From: Limnomonas spitsbergensis
Taxonomy: Eukaryota; Chlorophyta; Chlorophyceae; Chlamydomonadales
NCBI GenBank assembly: GCA_037349105.1
Contig: JAYJMM010000029.1
Coordinates: 310,001-374,000, forward strand
Length of the DNA: 64,000 bases
Direction: 5' to 3'
The first letter of the stretch is position 1; each line of letters starts with the position of its first letter. Below, in pieces: positions 34,768 through 46,780 of this stretch. The notes beneath the pieces were generated by a model, which was given only the letters and a program-made list of their open reading frames with translations, had not been told where the DNA came from and made no database searches. The translations under genes were made by a program, and so were the position numbers.

Positions 34768-36207
34768 CAGCTAAACAGCTCCAGGTCAACGTCAGCGAGA
34801 CAGAGATATTAGAGTTCGGCAGCCGCTTAGCAGTGCAGCTCCGGCAACCAGCCCATGCAAGGAAGAGAGGCACCTCTGGCTGCTGCGCTGCAGCGTGTCC
34901 GCCGTATGGCAGCCAAGGTGCGCCTGAGGAATTATTTCCCTACTCACATCCGGCTTTCTACAGCACCTGCGTCAGGCAGCGGGGTTCCCTGCGTCAGCTG
35001 CCAGTTAGGGAGTCCTGAGGGAGCGACAGATCCAACTGTGACAGCGAGGTTGGTGGCGTCATGTCCTTCGCCTCTACAATGCAGCGGTAGCACCGGCAGC
35101 ACATGAAGACATCCCACTCATGGCGGCAGCCATGGCGGCTGATATGCAGCTCACGCGCAGTCAGACCACTGGAGGATGCAATTGGTGCAGTGAACTGCTA
35201 TGTGCCTTACAGGAGCTAGGGCGGGGAGCAGCCGCCCCCAAACTGCGTCCGGCAGCGGATGACCTACAACTTCTCCCCGTCGCAAAGGTGCTAGGGCTAG
35301 TGGACTCTGCCTATGTGCGGGCGCAGGTGGAGGTCGTCGGCCGGGAAGACCCTAGGGACCCCGCCACCAACCACAAGTATGCGGCAGCCTACCTCGCCTG
35401 GTTTCAGCCTACAGCTGACGCACGCCAGGAACCGTAACAAAAGGGCGTGCGCTCGTGTGTGTACTAACTTAAGGCTCGGAGCGGCCAGCACAGCTGATAA
35501 TAGAGAGGACGGCAGCGATCAGCTGCGTGACACACGCTACTGCTAACGGTGCTGGGCTGAGGGACACGGCCAACATGTGAAGGATGCACTGCATGTGTGC
35601 TTTCAGTGCCCTAGCGTGAAAGGGAGGCTGAGGGCAAGAGGTTGGGCAGGCCCCCCGAAGGACGCCACGGACTTTCAGCTGTTCTACCAGGGCAGGCATG
35701 GGTTGGAGGCTCTGGCTTTTGTTGAGGACGTGGACACGTGGTAGACTTTCTTGAGGGCTAGCTTGCTGTATATTTTTGACTCCCTAAGGACTGGCTCTTT
35801 CCCTTTTTGTCTCTCTTGCTTTTTTAGGCGGGCATCCTTCAGTATGCCTTTCCGTTTTCTATATATCCTAGTGCTCCTCTCTGTCTTTCCTGTAGCCTTT
35901 AGCTCCTTTCCTTTTTCCTCCCAACCATACAGGACGTCGGAGAGCCCGCAGGCAGGGGTGGGAGGCCCTGGTTTTGTGCAACTTGTAGTTGAGGTTTTTG
36001 AAGGCTAGTATTTTCAGGGGCAGGGGATACGGTTTGCCTGACCTTCCGCCTTCTTCTTCTTCGTGTTCGTGTCCTTGTTGTTTGGTGGGTGAACTCACTG
36101 ACCTTTTTATCTTCTTGTGCCTTCACCATCACTGTCCTAACTGACTTCTTGTTTGCCGACGTGGCCGAGCTTCATTTTAGCATGGCCCAGAGGTGTAACC
36201 TCATTAA
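34768..36207 (+). mobile_element. 1.44-kb non-LTR retroelement-like insertion, unit A
   Basis: The insert is flanked by direct repeats CTAAGTGTGG at 34758-34767 and 36208-36217 and splits a tandem array of about 165-bp repeats (copies near 34461, 34629 and 36276, each with TTTCATGGTTGC and CTGACA(A/G/T)AGCGCA). Its 3' end, GGCCCAGAGGTGTAACCTCATTAA, is shared with the fragment ending at 5895. Inside are short frames, including one reading VKDALHVCFQCPSVKGRLRA then LEALAFVEDVDTW, which recalls the C-terminal cysteine region of LINE reverse transcriptases, but no RT domain is visible. A 5'-truncated, decayed LINE is the best reading. Confidence 0.55.
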
Positions 36208-36364
36208 CTAAGTGTGGACCAGGCTAGTAGTGGCCGTTCAGTGCTACAGGTGTCATGCAGCCAGTATATATGAACAATTTCATGGTTGCGCATGTGGCCC
36301 ATAGCTGTACCGGCGGTACTGCATCCCCCTGACATAGCGCAAAACAAGACCGGCCTACTGTCGG

Positions 36365-36720
36365 GGATGGAGAGGGCGGTGGTAGGGAGGGAGAGGGTGG
36401 AGGGGATGGAGAGGGTGGTTGAAAGGGAGAGCGTGGTGGGGAACGAGGGAGTGGCTGGCTGGGATGCCTGGAGAGTGGTTGGGACTTAAGATGGAGAGGG
36501 TGGTGGGAATGAAGGGAGTGGGGATAGGGCGGGCGGTGTTGAGGGAGAGGGTAGTAGTGGAGCCGGAGTAGGGGGCGTGGAGACGGAGTGGGTGGTGGAG
36601 ATGGAGAGGGTGTTGTCCTTTTGGGGATGGAGAGGGCGATATCGAATGAAGGAGAGGGTGGTGGAGAGGGAGAGCATGGATTATGGAACGGGTGGCACAG
36701 GGGGAGGAGAGTGAGGTGGG
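36365..36720. repeat. purine-rich low-complexity tract, unit A
   Basis: Many GGAGAGGGTGG(T/A) words occur on the plus strand, Pro/Ser-rich if read on minus. The same tract occurs at 53965-54320 in unit B. I found no support for coding. Confidence 0.6.
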
Positions 36721-38840
36721 AAGAGGTACCATGTGCTGCAGCTCGAGCAGAACAGCAATGAACAGGCACGCCCACCCTCAGATGTCCACTGTGCATGACA
36801 CAGAAACGCAAGGATGCTAACCACGATAGAGTGCCACTGTCAGCATCAGCTCCATACCGATCACTTGAGGGCCAAGGCGAAAGCACAGCTTTTACAAATA
36901 CCATTTCAAATGGGTCGCAGGTGATTTCAGATTTTGAAATTAAGGATCTTGGTCGATCCTGTGTGCATGACGAGACCGCACTGACGCACAGATATTGGTG
37001 CTGCTGCGGAGTTTGCATGGGCCCGTCCTGTCGGCATGCAGCCCGCTCTCGCAGTGCAGGCGACATAGGGCCAGCAGTAACCACCTTCTGTGACAGCGCT
37101 AGCCACATTTTCGATTTTCTGCAGCGGCACGCCGTCGGAAGGTGTGCCCGACATGTCATTCCCTCACGACTGCCCCCTATGAGCATGCATGTCCAAGGGG
37201 CCACAGGCACATTTCGGGATTTCAAATGTATGACCGCCCGTCGTTCAGGTATGGATTGAATAGGGCCTGGCACACGAACAAAACATGTGCCCTCATCAAT
37301 GCGCACACATGTTCCCTTAATTCTGCTTTCCTTCTCCCGTCTACTTCTCTTCATCACGCCCCTCGCCTACGTCAACTGTCTCACACGCCTCTACGTCCAA
37401 GGTGGGTCAGCAGTAGCACGATGTCTCGCTCGTACGACCAGCAGTACTCATGTGCTGAGGGGCAGTTTGCCACTTTGCCCACCTTTTGTCCAAACCATGT
37501 TCCAAAAGAGGTCCAGCGTGTGCTGCACCTTGAATAGTGTATCCCAAGCATGCATACTGGATGCATATGGTGGTTTCTTGGCAGTATTCCCTGCTGTCCC
37601 TCCTGGCAAAAGTCCCCGGCTGGATGGCTGCTGACTAGATAGGTGCATGGCTGCTGTCTGGCTGGTGCCTTTGCCATACGCCACTGCTCCCCTAATCGTT
37701 TGCTTCTGTCTCTTTTCATGCTGCAGGAAGTCGGCTTCAGTTTGCACTTTGATTTCCTCGATTACATCCACAACAGACATCTCGCAACTTGTGTTTCGGC
37801 ACACGGAGGTAGCCAGCAGGTGGGCGGGAACGATTTCCATTTACCCTTCCGTCCCGCAAAGTTCGTTCGCCACCAGGCTCGAACAAGCTTGATACAAGAG
37901 ATGCTGCCGCTCGTGAAAGATTGAAGAAAACTTACGCCCAGAAAGCTAACTCTTGCGACCCCAATGAATCCCTGCAAGTCGCTATCAACCCTTTCGCAGA
38001 TGCTCGACCCTGCGATGATGATGCCCTTCCCTTTTGTAATGTTACACCTCTGACTGACTACCCCACATACAGGCCACATACGGCTAGCCTCATTACCACC
38101 GCCAGCAAGCCATCTACATCTGATGTCGCGCCTGCTGGAAGTGAATGCTATCTGGCTGGCAACCCCCACCAGTTCTGATCCCTGTTGCCCTCCTGTCGTG
38201 CATGCCCCATGCTGCATACAGGCTTATCCGCAACCAATCAAGCGACAGTGAAGAGCCACCTTCCATCCCAAGCAGGCTCTTTCTTTAAGCACACCTCAAC
38301 ATGATGGGAATTCATGGACGAATGAATGCAGTAAGTACACGTGTTCATGTCGGTGGTGCGTCGGTGCCAGCATGGTAGCACAATCCGCCGGCTGAACCTG
38401 TCTCGTATCGAGCCGTATCGTGGCACTTGGTAGTACGATCCGGCTGAACATGTGCCGCCTTTAGCGCCGTATTGTGCCGTATTGTGCTATCATGCGTGCC
38501 ATGCCACCTTTAGAGGCTGCTGGACCGCCACCACTAGGATAGGCTGGTAGGGAAACCTTGAGCCACAGTCTCCGGCCGGCGGTGGCCCCAACACCAGGTC
38601 TTGTTCCACCAGGCCCCTCGGTCATAGGCCCTGATATAGCAGATTGCATGAATTCCCCTCAGCTAAATAGTTGCACTCCAAAGCTGGTTCCTGCAGTTTT
38701 CCTTGCTCCGTCGGTTTGTTTAGCTCCAATGAGTGGTGTAGTCTGCCTGTATGTCCTTACTTGTTTGCTGCTTGTCCCTTCTCAATAGCTTCCCTACCAA
38801 ACTGCCGCTGACTAAGGCCACCTTTTTTTTTGTTCCGCAG

Positions 38841-40444
38841 TCCGTACAGCAAGCCAACAAGCGGCTGCAGAACCTCGGTGACATCCGTGACATCCCTGGC
38901 AGGCCCAACAAGGGCTCGAACGACCAGGACGTGGCCTTTGAGGCATCATCAGGTAGGCAGCTGCTGGGTCATGCATAATTTCGCCTCGGTCAGATTTCAA
39001 TCAACTCTAGCCAGCAGTCCAATAGGCGAGAAGAAGACGCATGTCTTGCGCTGCTGATTCGAGGGTGCTTCATCATCTACAATTTAGCTACATCATGGCC
39101 ATCAGCCATGGGGGCCTAGTACAGCCATCCCAGCAGCTCTTGCCAACGGCTTTTCTTCAGTAAAGGTTTGACCTTGGTTAGCTTATAAGTGTACGCCTGG
39201 CGGCCCCCCAAAAGGTTGCCGGTTGTGCACTTCATAAACAATTACTTAACCCTGAACCCTGATACCATGTTGAATCAGAGGGCCGATTAAGTCTCAATGA
39301 AACGATAGTGACAACACCGGCGTGGCCTTGAACGATGCTTCACTGTTTCCCTCTTGTTGCTCTTGCATGACTCACTGTCAGGTTGTCCTGCCTCCACCAC
39401 ACTCAACCAGTCTGTCCCCTGTTCCCCTGCTCCGCTTGTCCAACCGTGTGCTAAGGTTTCTTGCCTAATGATGTTGCAGGGTGTGACTGGCAGCAAGGAG
39501 CTGTGGAGCAGAGGAACGCCAGGTTCCTGAAGCTGGAGCAGAAGGCTGTTGATGACCTCCAGTGGCAGCTTCAGCAAGAGAAACGACGCGGCCAGATGCA
39601 GGAGGCCAACCTGTCGTGCATGCAGCAAGACGTGCTCAACAAGGCAGCACGTGTGAGTCAGCTGGAGGCACAGCTGCAACTACAGCGCATGGAAACTGCA
39701 GACTTCTGCGCGATGCTACAGAACGCAAACATGTACATCGCCAGGCTTCAGGATGGAAACAGGGGTCTGTCTGAGCGGCTTGGAAATGCGGAGATGGCTC
39801 GGGCACAGGCGGATGAGCATGTCCGCTGCGTGGCGGCTGAGGGCGAGTGGCGTCTGCAGGCAGCTGCTGGCCAGGCTCAGCAGGCCATGCGCCAGGAGCA
39901 GGAGCGCTTCCATGCGCTGCATGTGGTGGCTAAGCAGCTGAACGATCAGCTGAACGACTCAAATGTCAAGCGAGCGAGTCCGGTCTTCATGACTAGCCAG
40001 ACACTTGATGCCCTCCAGATCCTAACGACAGAGGTTGTAGACCTGAGGGTGCAGCGGGACACCGCTGTGGTCGGCGCTTTCACCATGAAGCAACAGCTGA
40101 TAGAGGTGGCCAAGCAACTCAGCTTCAGCAATTTCCAGGCGGCTACTTTCTCCCGCAAAATCCCTGAACTGAGGCTTCAGCTCAAGCAGGCAACGGCGAT
40201 GGTTCACGCCGTTCTGCTGGCTGTGGGTGTGTCCCTCAAGGGGCCTGTCGGACTGATGCCAACCCTTTTCCCCACCCGCGACCTGGAGCTACCAGGCCTG
40301 ATGCTGGAGCCAGCGGACCTCAGGGACTCGATGGTCACGGATCTGCTGCCAATGGTGACGGCCGTCATTGCTGCGTCTGGAATGTACGGCGCGGGGCTAA
40401 TGCAGCGGTGTGCAGTCCCATGCAGGACATGCATGGAGAGCTAG
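38841..40444 (+). CDS. coiled-coil protein of unknown function, unit A copy (5' end uncertain)
   Basis: Two exons are supported: 38841-38952 (SVQQANKRLQNLGDI, GRPNKGSNDQDVAFEASS), with an acceptor TTTGTTCCGCAG, and 39480-40444, joined in phase 1 to give SSGCDWQQGAVEQ. The product is Gln/Glu/Leu-rich, with long heptad-like stretches in the first half of the large exon (LEQKAVDDLQWQLQQEKRR, LEAQLQLQRM, RLGNAEMARAQADEH) and a Leu-rich C-terminal part ending CRTCMES. No transmembrane helix or catalytic motif is evident. Upstream exons probably exist between 37 and 38.8 kb, but I could not place them. The unit B copy differs by one residue (Thr to Ala) in the large exon, so the sequence is intact in both. 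Confidence 0.6.
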
Positions 40445-40534
40445 CCAGCCATGCTAGGTGTCACCCTGCCAGCGTTAGGAGGAAGCCCTTGTCCCACATG
40501 ACGCTGCCTCAGCCTTTCAGTTCTTGCTGGATCC

Positions 40535-40885
40535 ATGACCTGCCAGAGCTTCGCCATACATGTACATCTTATGTTATATGTATATATGTTTATAAACCAG
40601 GATAATGTCAGGGGACGGTATTATGATGGGACATTGGATCCAGTTGTTTCCAAAACCTTTTCAAAACCACTGCTTGAAATCGCTTACTGGTATTTGCCTA
40701 CTTTCTGCCTATTCCTGCTAGTCATTGGCCTCTTACAGCTAGTGACCGGTACACGATATAACGCCTTTGTTCTCGGGTGCGTTTGTACGGTAGGCATGGT
40801 TGTTCATAATATGTGTTACGCGGTGTTCGCTTGGGTGATGAACGGTGCCAAGTTATTAGCTGCGGCCACTTTTGGAAGACTTTGA
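40535..40885 (+). CDS. possible small membrane protein, 116 aa, unit A
   Basis: An ATG-started frame 91 nt after the coiled-coil gene has two hydrophobic stretches (YLPTFCLFLLVIGLLQLV and FVLGCVCTVGMVVHNMCYAV). The unit B copy is open over the same length but has four amino-acid changes against two silent ones, which gives no sign of constraint. It may be 3' untranslated sequence of the gene before it. Confidence 0.25.
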   Translation: MTCQSFAIHVHLMLYVYMFINQDNVRGRYYDGTLDPVVSKTFSKPLLEIAYWYLPTFCLFLLVIGLLQLVTGTRYNAFVLGCVCTVGMVVHNMCYAVFAWVMNGAKLLAAATFGRL

Positions 40886-40889
40886 CCTC

Positions 40890-43150
40890 CTCGATTCCTG
40901 TCACAAGGTTGAGTGTGGAACGTCTCTGGATGATAGGTGTATACCAGTTGAATGATCCTTATTGAGGAGTGTTTGAATCAGTTCAACCAGTGCTTGACTA
41001 CTGGCCCACGCATACCGTATTTACGAACACTCACGGTTTCAGATTTTCTCTTGCCTCAGGGGGGGGAACAACCCGCAACACCAGTTTGGGTGATAGGAAC
41101 GTCAGCTTGTTGACAGATTTTAGATCACATGTTTTTTAGGTGCTCCATGGCCTGTAAGCAAAATGTGCATCTGAGCTGGATTCTGCAGACACCGCATTCA
41201 ATATTGTTTCTCCTGGGACTCAACCTTAGTTGAATCACTACCGTAAGCCGGTGTCTTAAAGCAATAAGGCTGGTAGACAGCACTCGGACGGATGGGTTAA
41301 CAGCGCTGGGCCATGTATAAGATGGCTTGGCTGCATGGGCACCCAACTGTATGGTTGAGGGCAACAGAAAATAAAGAGGGCAAAGGAAAGAAATCTAACA
41401 AAATTGAAGGAGAAGGAGAGCCCCCACCGCAGAATGAAAGGCAGCCCTAAGATTGCTCGAAGTCGCTACCGGTTGATTATAGTCTTAAAAAGTCAAAACG
41501 AAGGAGAGGAGAGAATGCAAAAGAGAACCAAGCAGACAAAGACACACCACCAAAAATTTGTCGGGCTGTTCTCATATATAATTCGAAGGGCCGGCCGGGC
41601 TGCTCATAAGGTTATTCCCAATAATATCCACGCCACATCGGCGATCTCTTTCTTTTCTGAACAGTTGCCGTGCGTGATTGATGGTGGCTGGTTCGTTGAA
41701 CTCGCATGTTAATCTTTCCCCGACCTTAGTAGTAGCATGGTTCCGATATTCAGAGGGCTTGTCCGTTGCACAAAAACTGCAATGGTGATGACATGCAGAG
41801 ACGTGGAATGCCGAGTGACTTGCCTATTAGAAACCTCCGATGAACCCCCGATTGGCACCCACATGGCCACATGGCCTTCCTGGCTGGATAGGATAGGCTA
41901 TGTATGTGGGTGCCAATGGCCTTGCCAGCCAGGAAGGCGATAGGGGCCTTAGTTCCTGTCTGGGCCCCTGGTTACCAGCGGGCTCCAGCGTTGCAACTTT
42001 TTGATGACACCATGTTACGGTATCTGTATTCATGCCTCTTTCGCCCTTGCCTAGGTTGCATGCCTGAGATCTTGCTGCTTGGTCTGGCCCGGCTCACGAA
42101 ACCTGGGATACCTCGCCTGCTGAAGCTCGATCTCCGTAATCAATCTCCATAAGGACCGCACCCAAATTGTTTGCATTCTAACTCCCCAGCGCTCCATTGG
42201 ACGCATCTGTTCCATTGCGACGAAAATTTGGGTGATATGCACCAGCAGCACTAGACATTTCGCAGCCGGACCAGTCTGGAGAAGGAGTAGAAGTCACAAC
42301 AGCTTTAAAACAAGCTTGCCAACTACCGGTAGTACGTCATAAAAGCAATGCACAATACATTCGAAATACTGTACATATAAGAAGGAAAAAATACCAGTGT
42401 GAAGCAGATACGGTATCAAGATCTTAGTTCACCAGGCAAGACCTGAAGTGAAAGCTTGCCAAAATTCGGACTGGAAGAATTATAAATGTGCCACCAATTA
42501 CTCCGTAAATATGGCATCAACCACTGCGTCATATGCCTGTACATTATGGATGCCCCACGGCAATAAAACTACCGTGGCATGACACCTCAACACCAGCCTG
42601 AAGTACTGAACCAGGCCAACAACTGTATTATTTACCAGAACTGCAAAAGCATCAGATCATTAGAGCATCAGCTGGGGCATAGCCTGGCTTTCTGACACAG
42701 TCTACACAGTCGAGTGAGGGCTGGGATGGGAAACGGGGGGGATATATCTTGTAAGGCGGCTTATAAGGGGGCAACCAAGTATGACTGCCCATTCCGATCG
42801 CCATGTCTATAGTGCTGGTGCCCATAGTAAGGCTTTCAGCTCAACTTGTGGGTCTGCTGCGGAACCATCAATATCCTGCGTGGCTCTCCGTATTCCACCA
42901 TGGAAATACAGTTTGGCACACTGTTGGCCACATATTCAAACATCAAGCTCGATCTGCTGCAGGCTCATGATCAAGGTGAGTGTGGCTGGACCATCCACTG
43001 CTGCCAGCTGATGACTATTTTGGAGGCACCATCTACTGCAAGCTGGTATGCGTGCTAAGGACCCCAAACCAGGCTGTTGGAGGCACCTGGCTTATCCACT
43101 GTACGTACATGATCCCGCCTGGGCGGCCCTGGCCGATCAAACAATCATGC
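40890..43150. other. non-coding stretch of unit A
   Basis: No exon with family resemblance was found. It contains the 400 bp absent from unit B (41343-41745), the interleaved inverted repeats at 41851-41938, and the 3' flank of the PiT copy. Confidence 0.4.
41851..41938. other. two interleaved 14-bp inverted repeats, unit A
   Basis: Arm A ATTGGCACCCACAT (41851-41864) pairs with ATGTGGGTGCCAAT (41904-41917). Arm B GCCTTCCTGGCTGG (41874-41887) pairs with CCAGCCAGGAAGGC (41925-41938). The order A-B-A'-B' is that of an H-type pseudoknot with linkers of 9, 16 and 7 nt. The same arrangement lies at 59111-59198 in unit B. Confidence 0.85.
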
Positions 43151-43662
43151 TGCTGCTCACGCCGGGGGCACCACGCCGATGGTGGTGTTCGACGTGGAGT
43201 TGAACAAGTCCTGTGCCTGGTCAAAGTAGAACTCGGCCTCGTCGTTGCTGATGTAAGCCTTGCCAGCATACTGCTTCTTCTTGCTGTCATATAAGAACAT
43301 GGCATGCTTGTACGCCGCAGCCTGCTTGTTGATCGTAGCGTTCAGTGCGTCGCCATTAGGTGACACGGCGCTCCCGTTCCACCAGGCCGGGTCGTTGAGG
43401 TAGTGCAGGTTGGTGGCGTTGAGGTCGGTGTAGATGTTCAACGAGGTGTCGTACAGGACGTACCGGAAGTTGCGGATCTGGTTGGCCATGATGATGCTGG
43501 GCGCGTAGCCGCCCATGGCGAAGAGCGCGGCCGTGAAAGCAACCGCCAGCAGGATGGTCCAGATCCAGCCCATGAAGGTGCGGAGGAGGATGGGGAAGTT
43601 AAGGCCTGTGCGCACGTTCTCCAGCAGCCCGACCCCGATCTCACAGCCCACGATGATCTGCC

Positions 43663-43850
43663 GAGAGGGGAGGCAGGTCACGGGTTGGATTCTGAAATGC
43701 GAAAGGCGATACCGGTATACTATCATGCTGACAATGCGGTATGTGCACACAGTTCCAAACTCACAGAGGGGAGGCAGGTCACGGGTTGGATTCTGAAATG
43801 CGGAATATAGTGCCGACAATGCGGGATGTGCACACAGTTCCAAACTCACG
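43663..43850 (-). repeat. 107-bp tandem duplication at the last PiT intron acceptor
   Basis: GAGGGGAGGCAGGTCACGGG and the following sequence to CCAAACTCAC occur twice (43663 and about 43767). The first copy is the pyrimidine tract of the acceptor before the last exon. The same is present in unit B (60922-61110). Confidence 0.8.
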
Positions 43851-44134
43851 AAATCATGACTGGGGCCTGCAGCACGTATTTAAAGTTTGACTTCCAAATG
43901 TTTGAAATCCAGCGGTTGATCCTTGCACACACCTGCGTCGTCGAGACTGGGATGCCGTAGAATGAGGCGAGGGAGATTGTGAGACCAGCTCCCAGCTCAG
44001 CGCTGAAGCCACGCGAGGGGGTCAGATGCAGCATCTTGACACCAATCTGCAGAGGGAGTTTTACAAAACAGGCGCATCTACTTCATTCGAATGGTTTAAG
44101 AAGGAATGAAGGGCAGAGACTCAACAGATAACAT

Positions 44135-44520
44135 AGCATAAGGAGTGGTTGGTGAACATGCTAACATAACACACTGCCACACGTTCACTGATTGGAGGAG
44201 TGATTGGTGAACATGCTAACATAACAAACTGCCGCACGTTCACTGATTGGAGGAGTGATTGGTGAACATGCTAACATAACAAACTGTCACACGTTCACTG
44301 ATTGGAGGAGTGATTGGTGAACATGCTAACATAACGAACTGTCACACGTTCACTGATTGGAGGAGTAATTGGTGAACATGCTAACATAACACACTGTCAC
44401 ACGTTCACTCATTGGAGGAGTGATTGATGAACATGTTGATATATCACAATTTCACTCATTGGAGGAGTGATTGGTGAGCATAATGATATATCACGCTTTC
44501 ATTCATTGGAGGAGTAATTG
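44135..44520. repeat. 55-bp tandem repeat in PiT intron, unit A
   Basis: About seven copies of ATTGGAGGAGTGATTGGTGA followed by ACATGCTAACATAACA and CTG(C/T)C(A/G)CACGTTCACT. The last copies are diverged. The unit B counterpart lies at 61390-61775 and differs in its last three copies. Confidence 0.9.
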
Positions 44521-46780
44521 GTGATAAATCAACGTCTCACACTATTAGGGATTGGAGGGTTGGTTGAACAGTGCAGAGCATCGTAGAGGCCACTATCTTT
44601 GTGTGGTGCGCACCTCTGGTCTGTGAAAAAGCTATATCGCCAACATCACACCAGTCACACTCCTAGCGAGTACCTGCCTCCACACCTTGTACTACACTCA
44701 CGCCCAGCCAGCCCCCGGGATGCCCCCTCCCCCTTCAAAAAAAAAGGCAAGGCGTTCAGAGCACTGCCTTTCAGGGTGCTTTGGCTACACTTCAGCTCAA
44801 ACCCAGAGCTACAACTGACTGAACTCGGCTCAGCAAGCTCTGCTGCTGGGGCCACCAGCCATAGGTCTCACAAAGTCAAGTCCCGGCCAGCTTCATGAAG
44901 CGCACTCTCAGCGGCCCCCTGAAGGTGGTCCAGCGCACACATCAATACACACAAGTGTGAAGACTGACCTGCATGATGATGTTGTAGCCGTACATCATGA
45001 GGCCCATCACGATGCCAACCCCGCCCATCGCGAATATCCACTTCTCGGTCTGCGCATTGTCGGTCGGCACCGCGTGCGTCTGGTAGGCAGTGTAGATTCC
45101 AGAGAAAGGGCCGATGCTGTTGGCAACGTCGTTGGCACCGTGCGCAAAAGCCACGCAGCAGGCAGAGAAGACCTGCGTGAACAAGACAGGGCCATGGCAA
45201 GGCACAGCTGTTGCATCAGGGTGCAACAGGAATGCCCAGCTGGATTGCCAGCTGGAATGCCCAGCCGTGCTCTCAACCCAGCCAGGTGGACCCTGTCTGC
45301 ATCTCTCATTCAAATTCAAATTAAAGGCCCTGGATTTGCTCATTGTTCTGAAATTGCTTGCACAGATCAATTGAAATTTAAAGAATCAACTTTTTGATAC
45401 CCCTAACCGGTACTGTGACCACAAGTTTCTTATAATTGTTGCGCATTTGAACCTTGCTGCAAGCGAATGAGCATGTCTTGCAATACATTTGTCACTCATG
45501 AAAGGATCCATAGCTTCTATCTTCTACGTCGCGATAGCGTAGAGACACTTAGAGACCATACCGGTGTTTACCGGGAACAAACCAATCCCTAAGAAGTTGT
45601 TACCCAGAATCCTCAACCCTGAATACCTCACTCCAAGATACCCCATTTTACGGTCTCACCCCAAAAGACCCTAAACCTTAAAATCCCTGAATCTGCAGCC
45701 TGTATAACCCATTACCACAACCGTCAAAACCTAAATGCCTGGAAACCCTAGAAACCTCACCTGTAGATACTTAAAGACCATCTCAGTCTGTACGGGAAAG
45801 ACCTCGGCGGCGTTGTGCATGTTCAGGATGGCCTCCGTGTCCATTCCCGCGCTGTGCACCTCGTAGTACAGCCCCTTGAGGATCTGCTTTACGAAGTGCG
45901 TGACGAAGAACATGACGTAGTGGTAGGGCAAGGTGTAGAAAGGAGCGTCGGGGGGCACGGCGTGGATGGCAATGCGATCCTCAGTACTTCGCATCTTGGA
46001 CTTTCCGGGCCCGTCGGGCAGATCTGCAATCGCAATTTCAATATCTTCCCCTCCTTTGGTAACTTTGACCTCCAGCTCGGCCCTGCGCTTGGCCTTCTCC
46101 TCCGCCCTTCGAGCAGCCCAGGGGAAAGAAGGGAGGGAGAGGGCAAGGGCTGAAAATAGTGGGGAGTATTGATTTTACACCACCGGAGCACAGCAAGTAC
46201 ACAGATTATTTGTTAGCTTTTGCAGTGGCGACTTGGCAAGCTCCTTGTGGTGCTTGTTTGTCCTGAAACCCTTGAGCGTGTCCACTAGCGATCTCTCTAG
46301 CACCATACCTTAGAAAGTCACACCAGCACTTAGAGAGGTCTGTTCGAGGGCTTTGCGCCGGGTTAGGGTTTGTGGTTGACTGGAGGGTTAAGGGTCCTAA
46401 CCTATACAAGCCCCCTTCCGCCCCTCACCTCATCCGGCTCTCTGGTGAGGTTGCCGTTTGCGTCCTGAGCCACGCCCTCGGGCACCTGGCGCCCGGCTGA
46501 CTTGGCCTCAATCACCCCAAACCAGGCAAACGCTGCTGTCGCCTGTGAACATCGAGAGTAGGTTAGTAGACGGGCAGAGGGGGGAGGGTCCGAGTCATCC
46601 CAACAGGCACGGGAGACCACACCCACTTTGCTACGCTGTCCCCAGCAACCATGCAGGAGAGGGTTCCAGGTCATCCCAGCAGGCAAGGAAGCACACCCAC
46701 TGGGCGACCTGCTGTCCTGCTGGTAAAAGCCTGGTGCTCCCTGCTCTCAACATGTTGCCAGTTTTAGGGTTTAGGGTGTC

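Larger units (their letters stand above)
43157..46106 (-). pseudogene. PiT-family phosphate transporter, 5'-truncated copy in unit A
   Basis: PiT (PHO4) proteins import inorganic phosphate with Na+ or H+. Exons (minus): 46106-45761, 45172-44969, 44046-43933, 43657-43157, all in phase. They encode the central hydrophilic loop (MRSTEDRIAIHAVPPDAP), the second signature AFAHGANDVANSIGPF, helices through MGGVGIVMGLMMYGYNIIMQ, then LTPSRGFSAELGAGLTIS and IPVSTTQIIVGCEIGVGLL, and a C-terminal extension with several N-glycosylation sequons ending IGVVPPA. Homology to unit B stops at 46344 in the intron before the first of these exons, so the N-terminal half of the transporter is missing. The reading frame is otherwise intact; the only residue changes noted against unit B are Val for Ala in the loop and His for Gln in the tail. 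Confidence 0.8.
28860..46344. repeat. segmental duplication unit A
   Basis: It matches 50225-63605 in the same orientation. The match starts about 440 bp upstream of the kinase start codon and stops abruptly at 46344 (after TTAGAGAGGTCTGTT), inside an intron of the PiT copy. From about 34461 to the right the two units look almost identical; left of that they are clearly more diverged. Unit A has an extra 400 bp at 41343-41745 and two large minisatellites. The two units could be true duplicates or two haplotypes joined by the assembler. Confidence 0.9.

Noticed and set aside
36224..37357. 377-codon minus-strand frame with a Pro/Ser-rich (PPSPSPP-like) C-terminal half, a possible cell-wall glycoprotein
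   Set aside because: Unit B has a 4-bp insertion near 54329 that splits it into two frames. The Pro/Ser part is the complement of a purine-rich low-complexity tract and no signal peptide is seen.
37641..38178. Upstream exon of the coiled-coil gene (frames around KKTYAQKANSCDPNES)
   Set aside because: Unit B carries a 4-bp insertion in the middle of this frame, and no donor/acceptor pair joined it convincingly to the exon at 38841.
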